A DNA stretch of 21,426 bases from Bacteroidota bacterium (GTDB taxonomy: Bacteria > Bacteroidota > Bacteroidia > Bacteroidales > P3), in NCBI GenBank assembly GCA_023415495.1, contig JAEZKK010000001.1, positions 1 to 21,426 on the forward strand. The letters run 5' to 3'. The notes beneath the pieces are model-generated. The model did not search any database and was not told the DNA's origin. It saw only the letters and a program-made list of their open reading frames with translations. How positions within the stretch are numbered: the first letter of the stretch is position 1; the number at the start of each line of letters is the position of its first letter. The position numbers and the translations under genes were made by a program. Below, piece after piece: positions 16,380 through 21,426 of the stretch.

Positions 16380-18050
16380 CTAATTCTTTATTATTTTTTC
16401 TCTATAATTGGATGTTTCAATTATATATACTCCTTTACTAAACTCACTAATTAATATATTATTTTCTCCTCTATTGATTTTTCCTCTTTTCATAATACTC
16501 CCACTTATTGAGTAGATTATATACTTGCTATCAATATCTGATTCAATTATTAAATTATCTTTTACTGGATTAGGATATATCCTAAAAGGAGGGCTTTGTT
16601 TATCACTCTCTAAGCCAACCCCAGTAAATGTTAAGAATACATTATGACTTATCATTGAGTCTTGAGCAATACTAATATCAAAGCTCTTAGAGGTATATCC
16701 TTGAGAACTATATGTTATTCTATAATTCCCACTCTTAATAGGTCTGTAATAATATCCATTTGTTTTAGAGACAACAACAGAAGTATTATCATCATGATTC
16801 TCTATCTTAATAATTGCTTGAATAGGGGAGTTGGTTGTTGAATCATATACATAACCCTCTATTCCTCTTTGGCAAGTCTCGATATAGCCTATTAGGGAAT
16901 TGTTCAGATAGCTCCAATAATCGTTTAATGAATTAGAGGAAAGAGATTTTTCGCTCGAAACCTCCATTGTCAATTCTCTTACTCCTTTGAAATAATTATA
17001 ATAGTCCTGTCTTCCTCCATCAATAACATACCAATCACCTCCATTTGTATATCCCGAAATGGATACATCTTTAAAGAAACTATATGGTCTGATTATTGGA
17101 AAAGAATCGATAAAACGCTTACATTCATCTCTAAACCAATTATTATCTACATGAGTTTTTGTTGAGGATTTATAAGAATCCCATGGATAGTTCAAAACTT
17201 CTGCTCCTCCGTGCAAATTAGCTGAAACGGAGAAATTATTTCTTGTTGCATAGTCGATAAATGCAAGGGTTTCTCTTTGGTAAGAGTTATTATCTGGGTG
17301 AGGGTTATTCTTTATTCCAGGGAAGTTACGATTCAAATCGATGTAATTAGCATTATATCTTGTAGCTCCCGATACAGAAATATCGTTTGGTCTATACATA
17401 CCATCAGGATTTGCAATAGGATTAATAAATACCTGGGTATTATTGATTATATCATTAGCTCTTTGGTCTGTATTATAATTACTCAATAACCAATCTGCAA
17501 GCCTTAGCAAAAGAACAGCTCCTGTTATTTCATCTCCGTGAATTGTAGAGGAATAGAAGAACTTAGGTTTGTCCAAATCCATATTTGGATTAGTGCTAAT
17601 TCTAAGGCATAATAGAAGTTTATCGTTTATTGAATAACCTATTGTATCTAAAGAGCATAGATTAGGATAGTCAGTAGCAAACTTCCTCATAAGGGAATCA
17701 TAAACCAAATAGGTCGGATACCTATCCCAAAAGCTTATTTGAGATATAGTATAAGCCATATTCAATACCCTAGGAGTCTTTTCCACGTAAAGTTTATGAT
17801 ATATTTTAAGTTTTAGAAACTCTGTATATTCCTTTTCATTTACATACCCAAGCCAATATTCACCCTTTGGATAATCCAATCCAATTGTATTTGCTAAAAG
17901 ATTAATATCCTTAATTTCACTTTGTTTTATCAGAATCTTAGCTTCTTTATTTATATGTAAATAGGATAATACCTCATCTATTTCTTTGCTCTGAGAATAG
18001 AGGGAGCTAAAAAAGCTAATAAATAAAAGGAAAAGTACTGATCTAATCAT
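16380..18050 (-). CDS. M14 zinc carboxypeptidase, T9SS-exported
   Basis: A 556-residue secreted metallopeptidase. Residues 1-20 are a signal peptide (ending SLYSQ). The M14 catalytic domain (about 110-385) keeps the zinc ligands HGDE (His171, Glu174) and His280 (SANLHGG), the substrate-binding NRNFPG (Asn240, Arg241 in YIDLNRNFPG) and the catalytic glutamate Glu363 (ELTMEVS). A carboxypeptidase-regulatory beta-sandwich follows (about 395-475), then a T9SS type A sorting domain from about 485 with IYPNP (491-495). The order matches the surface carboxypeptidases of Bacteroidota such as Porphyromonas CPG70. It should trim C-terminal residues from peptides at the cell surface. It is the first gene of the minus-strand run, one base before the histidine kinase. 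The start is the only sensible ATG before the signal peptide. Confidence 0.93.
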   Translation of the reverse strand: MIRSVLFLLFISFFSSLYSQSKEIDEVLSYLHINKEAKILIKQSEIKDINLLANTIGLDYPKGEYWLGYVNEKEYTEFLKLKIYHKLYVEKTPRVLNMAYTISQISFWDRYPTYLVYDSLMRKFATDYPNLCSLDTIGYSINDKLLLCLRISTNPNMDLDKPKFFYSSTIHGDEITGAVLLLRLADWLLSNYNTDQRANDIINNTQVFINPIANPDGMYRPNDISVSGATRYNANYIDLNRNFPGIKNNPHPDNNSYQRETLAFIDYATRNNFSVSANLHGGAEVLNYPWDSYKSSTKTHVDNNWFRDECKRFIDSFPIIRPYSFFKDVSISGYTNGGDWYVIDGGRQDYYNYFKGVRELTMEVSSEKSLSSNSLNDYWSYLNNSLIGYIETCQRGIEGYVYDSTTNSPIQAIIKIENHDDNTSVVVSKTNGYYYRPIKSGNYRITYSSQGYTSKSFDISIAQDSMISHNVFLTFTGVGLESDKQSPPFRIYPNPVKDNLIIESDIDSKYIIYSISGSIMKRGKINRGENNILISEFSKGVYIIETSNYREKIIKN

Positions 18051-18067
18051 AAGATATATTTAAGACA

Positions 18068-18075
18068 CAAAAATA
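18068..18075 (-). promoter_or_regulatory. Weak -7-like box for the minus-strand run
   Basis: On the minus strand this reads TATTTTTG, matching TAnnTTTG, 18 bases before the ATG of the M14 peptidase gene. No TTG lies at the expected -33 distance. It is the only candidate in the 95-base divergent gap on this strand, so it is listed with low confidence as the promoter of the five-gene run. Confidence 0.25.
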
Positions 18076-18090
18076 CAATTTATTTCATAA

Positions 18091-18120
18091 TTGAGGTGAA
18101 TTGTTTTTTTCTTATCTTTG
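18091..18120 (+). promoter_or_regulatory. Bacteroidota-type promoter of the MFS transporter gene
   Basis: TTG (18091-18093), a 19-base spacer and TATCTTTG (18113-18120) give a near-consensus Bacteroidota promoter. Transcription would begin about 18127, some 20 bases before the ATG at 18146. It probably also serves clpX and the DUF4294 gene downstream, because no equally good promoter is seen in the 43- and 48-base gaps between them. Confidence 0.8.
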
Positions 18121-18145
18121 CCAATTGATTTGGAAAAAATAAATA

Positions 18146-19387
18146 ATGAGGAAAAACAATCTAATATTCAGTCTCTCAATAATAGGAATACTTTATTTTA
18201 TATTTGGTTTCGTTACTTGGCTTAACTCAGTTCTGATTCCTTTCCTTAAATTAGCATGTGAGCTTAATGACTCACAAGCTTATTTAGTTACCTTTGCCTT
18301 CTATATATCTTATTTTGTAATGGCAATTCCTTCATCTTTTATTCTAAAGAAAACAGGATTTGCAAAGGGAATGGCATTGGGTTTGATAATTATGGCAATA
18401 GGCTCTTTGGTTTTTATACCAGCTGCTAATGTGAGAGATTACTCAGTTTTTCTTATAGGTCTCTTTCTCCAGGGTACAGGGCTTGCTCTTTTGCAAACTG
18501 CCTCTAATCCTTATGTAACTATTCTTGGACCTATTGAATCGGCTGCAAAGAGAATGAGTATTATGGGCCTATTTAATAAGATTGCTGGTATGATAGGTAT
18601 ATTCTGGCTTTCTAAGGTGCTTTTCTCTGATATTAATTCTATTACAAATAATATTGATTTGCTCTCTGGGGGCGAAAAGATAAATTCCCTTAACCTCCTT
18701 TCTCAAAGGCTAATTACTCCTTATATAGCAATTTCTATTGTTCTGGTTTTATTGGCAATTATGATTCTTTTAGCGAAATTGCCTAAGATAGAAACAACAA
18801 AGGAAGAGACTCAAGCTAATAAGAAAGGGATTTTCTCCTATACTTATCTATGGCTTGGGGTTATTGCTTTGTTTTTCTATGTTGGAGCTGAGGTTATTGC
18901 TATCGATACTCTTGGGCTTTATGGTCAAGAGCAGGGAATTGATAAGAGTATTAGCTCAAGTTTAGGTACTTTTAGTCTTATTGCAATGACTATTGGTTAT
19001 TTATTAGGTATAGCCCTTGTTCCAAAGCGTATTTCTCAAAGCAAAGCACTTACTTTATCGGCTCTTTTAGGTATTATCTTTACTCTCTTAGCTCTGATAA
19101 GTTCAGGAGTAGTTTCGGTAGTGTTTATAATATTGCTTAGCTTTGCAAATGCATTGATATGGCCGGGGATATGGCCATTGGCTTTAGATAAATTAGGTTC
19201 ACATACTGCTTTTGCCTCAGCTCTTTTGATTATGGCAATTGCTGGAGGAGCTGTAATGCCATTGGTTTACGGATACATAGCAGATTTAATAGATAATAGA
19301 CAGATACCATATTTTATTGTAATCCCTATTTATTTAATTATAGGCTATTATTCAATTTGGGGATATAAGATTGGGAGTAAAAAGTAA
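18146..19387 (+). CDS. MFS sugar transporter, GluP/FucP family
   Basis: A 413-residue inner-membrane protein with about 12 hydrophobic helices. It belongs to the FucP/GluP branch of the major facilitator superfamily (proton-coupled sugar uptake). Signs are FGFVTWLNSVLIPFLK in helix 1 (from residue 20), the helix-4 block LLQTASNPYVTILGP (115-129), and RMSIMGLFNKIAG soon after. In E. coli FucP, as I recall, a key glutamate lies in the helix-4 block; here the equivalent is Gln117, which is common in the glucose/galactose or amino-sugar branches. The exact sugar is not settled. It has a clear promoter upstream and is followed 43 bases later by clpX in the same direction. Start: ATG after an A-rich leader with no Shine-Dalgarno sequence, normal for the phylum. 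Confidence 0.88.
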   Translation: MRKNNLIFSLSIIGILYFIFGFVTWLNSVLIPFLKLACELNDSQAYLVTFAFYISYFVMAIPSSFILKKTGFAKGMALGLIIMAIGSLVFIPAANVRDYSVFLIGLFLQGTGLALLQTASNPYVTILGPIESAAKRMSIMGLFNKIAGMIGIFWLSKVLFSDINSITNNIDLLSGGEKINSLNLLSQRLITPYIAISIVLVLLAIMILLAKLPKIETTKEETQANKKGIFSYTYLWLGVIALFFYVGAEVIAIDTLGLYGQEQGIDKSISSSLGTFSLIAMTIGYLLGIALVPKRISQSKALTLSALLGIIFTLLALISSGVVSVVFIILLSFANALIWPGIWPLALDKLGSHTAFASALLIMAIAGGAVMPLVYGYIADLIDNRQIPYFIVIPIYLIIGYYSIWGYKIGSKK

Positions 19388-19430
19388 ATAATAAGAAGTA
19401 AGAAGAATATAAAATATTGAAAGTAATAAT

Positions 19431-20660
19431 ATGAGTAAGAAAAAAAATAATTGTGGATTTTGTGGAAGAGGAGAAGATGAGGTTGATACTATGATTTATG
19501 GTCCAGAATGTAATATATGTAATTTGTGTTCAGAAAAGGTTAGTGAATTAGTTAGACAGAATAGAGTAGAGAAGGATACGAAACTTGTAAGTGATATTGA
19601 AATTAAATTGCCTAAGGACATTAAAGCATATCTTGACCAATATGTAATTGGACAGGATGAGGCAAAGAAAGTATTGTCTGTGGCTGTATATAATCATTAT
19701 AAGAGATTAAAATACTATCATCTACACAAAAAAGATGAGGTTGAGTTAGATAAATCCAATATTATAATTGTAGGAGAAACAGGTACTGGAAAAACCTTGC
19801 TTGCTAAGACAATTGCTCAAATGCTCGATGTGCCTTTTTGTATTGCTGATGCTACTGTCCTTACAGAGGCTGGATATGTTGGGGAGGATGTTGAAACTAT
19901 TCTAACTCGTTTGCTTCAGGCATCTGACTATAATGTTTCAAAGGCAGAGAAGGGCATAGTGTTTATTGATGAGATAGATAAGATTGCAAGAAAGGGCGAT
20001 AATCCATCAATTACTCGTGATGTAAGTGGAGAAGGTGTTCAACAAGCTCTTTTAAAGCTATTAGAAGGGACAATAGTAAACGTGCCACCACAAGGAGGAA
20101 GGAAGCATCCTGACCAAAAGTATATTCAGGTAAATACTAAGAATATATTATTTATCTCTGGGGGAGCTTTTAATAATATAGAAAGGATAATATCCTCAAG
20201 GCTTAGAAGTAATGCTATTGGTTTTGTAGATGCTGAGAAAAGAGATGAGCTTGATAAGAGTAATTTCTTAAAATATATACAACCTCAAGACATTAAAAAA
20301 TTTGGGTTAATACCAGAGTTGGTAGGGCGTTTCCCTGTTCTTACTCATTTAAATCCATTGGATAAAGAGGCTTTAGTTTCAATTCTTACTGAGCCAAAGA
20401 ATGCTATAGTGAAACAGTATAAGAAGCTATTCGAGATGGATGGTATCAATCTTGAGTTTGATAAAAAAGCTTTGGAATATATTGTTGATATGGCTATTGA
20501 GTATAAGCTTGGAGCAAGAGGGCTTAGAGGAATATTAGAAACTATTATGATAGATGCCATGTTCTCTATGCCTGATAAGGAGATTAAGAAATTAAAGATA
20601 GACGAGACGTTTGCAAGAAAGGAATTTGAGCAAAGCATAGGTAAATTCCAAGACTCTTAG
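19431..20660 (+). CDS. clpX: ClpX, AAA+ unfoldase of the ClpXP protease
   Basis: A 409-residue ATP-dependent unfoldase that recognises substrates and feeds them to ClpP in the cytoplasm. The N-terminal zinc domain has Cys8, Cys11, Cys30 and Cys33, plus an extra Cys27. The AAA+ domain has Walker A GETGTGKT (115-122), the pore loop GYVG (148-151), Walker B VFIDE (177-181), the RKH loop (224-226), the ClpP-binding IGF loop (263-265) and the sensor-2 GAR motif (361-363). The intact IGF loop shows it should still dock on ClpP, although no clpP lies next to it. The Glu in the Walker A loop (GETG) differs from the more usual GPTG. It lies between a sugar transporter and a DUF4294 gene, probably in one transcript. 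Confidence 0.98.
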   Translation: MSKKKNNCGFCGRGEDEVDTMIYGPECNICNLCSEKVSELVRQNRVEKDTKLVSDIEIKLPKDIKAYLDQYVIGQDEAKKVLSVAVYNHYKRLKYYHLHKKDEVELDKSNIIIVGETGTGKTLLAKTIAQMLDVPFCIADATVLTEAGYVGEDVETILTRLLQASDYNVSKAEKGIVFIDEIDKIARKGDNPSITRDVSGEGVQQALLKLLEGTIVNVPPQGGRKHPDQKYIQVNTKNILFISGGAFNNIERIISSRLRSNAIGFVDAEKRDELDKSNFLKYIQPQDIKKFGLIPELVGRFPVLTHLNPLDKEALVSILTEPKNAIVKQYKKLFEMDGINLEFDKKALEYIVDMAIEYKLGARGLRGILETIMIDAMFSMPDKEIKKLKIDETFARKEFEQSIGKFQDS

Positions 20661-20708
20661 TTTTAGATTTCTTTTAGGCATGGTTTTTGTAATTGAATTC
20701 TAATAATT

Positions 20709-21290
20709 ATGAGAATCTATATCCTTATATTTGTATTATCCTCTGCCATTTTGAGTTTTGCTCAAAGTCCTAAACAACTTATAAGACCAGCAAAGCCTTA
20801 TAAGGGAGAGATTATCCCTATTTATTATCTTGATGAGGTGGATATTAATGCCTATGTATATATTCTTACTTCTGATGATTTAAAGAAATACGCCAAGCTT
20901 ATTAGGAATGTAAAGGTTGCCTATCCTTATGCTAAAAAGGCGGGAGTATTGCTTAGGGATTATAATAATCTTATGATTGGCAAGAGCGAAAAGGAGAGAA
21001 AGAGGCTTATGAAACAAGCAGAGAAGGATATAGAGAGAGAATTTACACCAAGTCTAAAAAAGCTTACTAAGTCTCAAGGTAAGATACTTCTAAGGCTTGT
21101 GGATAGAGAGACAGGTAGCGACTCATATTCATTGGTAAAGGAGTTAAGAGGTAGTTTAAGAGCCTTCTTTTATCAATCCATAGGACGAATATTTGGCTAT
21201 AATCTAAGGACTAAGTACGATCCATTAAATAATAACGAAGACTTTATAATAGAAAAGATTATCTTTGCAATAGAATCTAAGAAACTCTAA
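20709..21290 (+). CDS. DUF4294 family exported protein, function unknown
   Basis: A 193-residue protein with a signal peptide (about 1-18, ending SFAQ). The body matches what I recall of the Bacteroidota-specific DUF4294 family: KLIRNVKVAYPYAKKAG (64-80), a basic helical stretch with KSEKERKRLMKQAEKDIERE, then TKSQGKILLRLVDRETG, SLVKELRGSLRAFFYQS and IGRIFGYNLRTKYDP. Length is typical. No enzyme motif is visible; the high Lys/Arg content and export suggest a periplasmic or envelope-associated role, but the function is unknown. It starts 48 bases after clpX in the same direction. No strong terminator follows; the sequence after the stop is A-rich and leads into the right terminal repeat, with array A beyond if the contig is circular. 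Confidence 0.88.
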   Translation: MRIYILIFVLSSAILSFAQSPKQLIRPAKPYKGEIIPIYYLDEVDINAYVYILTSDDLKKYAKLIRNVKVAYPYAKKAGVLLRDYNNLMIGKSEKERKRLMKQAEKDIEREFTPSLKKLTKSQGKILLRLVDRETGSDSYSLVKELRGSLRAFFYQSIGRIFGYNLRTKYDPLNNNEDFIIEKIIFAIESKKL

Positions 21291-21315
21291 AAAAAGAGTA
21301 AAAAAAAGAGTAAAT

Positions 21316-21426
21316 TTCAACCATAAATGAAATAATTTACTTATCTTTGCAAATAGAAGGGAATGAGTTCGTTAATTCCAAACAAAATCACTTGATTTTC
21401 TAAAACTACATTATGGTAGCTACCAT
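21316..21426. repeat. Terminal direct repeat, right copy
   Basis: This is the exact second copy of positions 1-111, 25 bases after the stop of the DUF4294 gene. It includes the second copies of the TATCTTTG box (21342-21349) and of the first array-A palindrome (21413-21426), where the window ends. Confidence 0.97.

Noticed and set aside
1..21426. Integrated phage, plasmid or defence island
   Set aside because: There is no integrase, transposase, capsid, toxin-antitoxin, nuclease or restriction-type gene. Only repeats and one possible remnant suggest mobility.

Overview
The window is AT-rich (about one third G+C by eye) and looks like a chromosomal segment of a Bacteroidota bacterium, most likely Bacteroidales or a close relative. 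The reasons are two proteins with type IX secretion (T9SS) C-terminal sorting domains, a TamL-type Omp85 lipoprotein, a DUF4294 protein, and promoters of the Bacteroidota form TTG-N19/20-TAnnTTTG. I cannot name a species. The last 111 bases (21316-21426) repeat the first 111 exactly. The window is therefore either a closed circular contig of 21,315 bp or a segment bounded by two copies of an intergenic repeat. Its gene content is housekeeping and envelope genes, with no replication, mobilisation, phage or transposase gene, so a plasmid is unlikely.

Layout. Positions 1-610 are a long intergenic region. It holds an array of four 23-bp-spaced palindromes, a 21-bp tandem repeat, a terminator-like hairpin and a good promoter. 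Positions 611-10072 encode one 3153-residue secreted surface protein built from eleven alternating jellyroll and fibronectin-III modules, ending in a T9SS sorting domain. Positions 10073-11030 are a second long intergenic region. It holds a strong terminator, a second four-copy palindrome array (22-bp period, different core), a dispersed inverted-repeat element, and two copies of a 40-bp direct repeat beside a probable gene remnant. From 18050 down to 11031 on the minus strand lies a tightly packed five-gene run: M14 zinc carboxypeptidase (T9SS substrate), sensor histidine kinase, outer-membrane beta-barrel protein, Kdo transferase WaaA and TamL. From 18146 to 21290 on the plus strand lie an MFS sugar transporter, clpX and a DUF4294 protein.

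How the genes fit together. The minus-strand run is an envelope cluster: WaaA acts in lipid A-core synthesis, TamL in outer-membrane assembly, the barrel is probably an outer-membrane protein, the peptidase is exported to the surface, and the kinase may sense envelope state. The plus-strand group is a sugar importer plus protein quality control. The least explained features are the two quadruple-palindrome arrays. They share architecture but not sequence, and each lies about 65-75 bp downstream of a promoter -7-like box.
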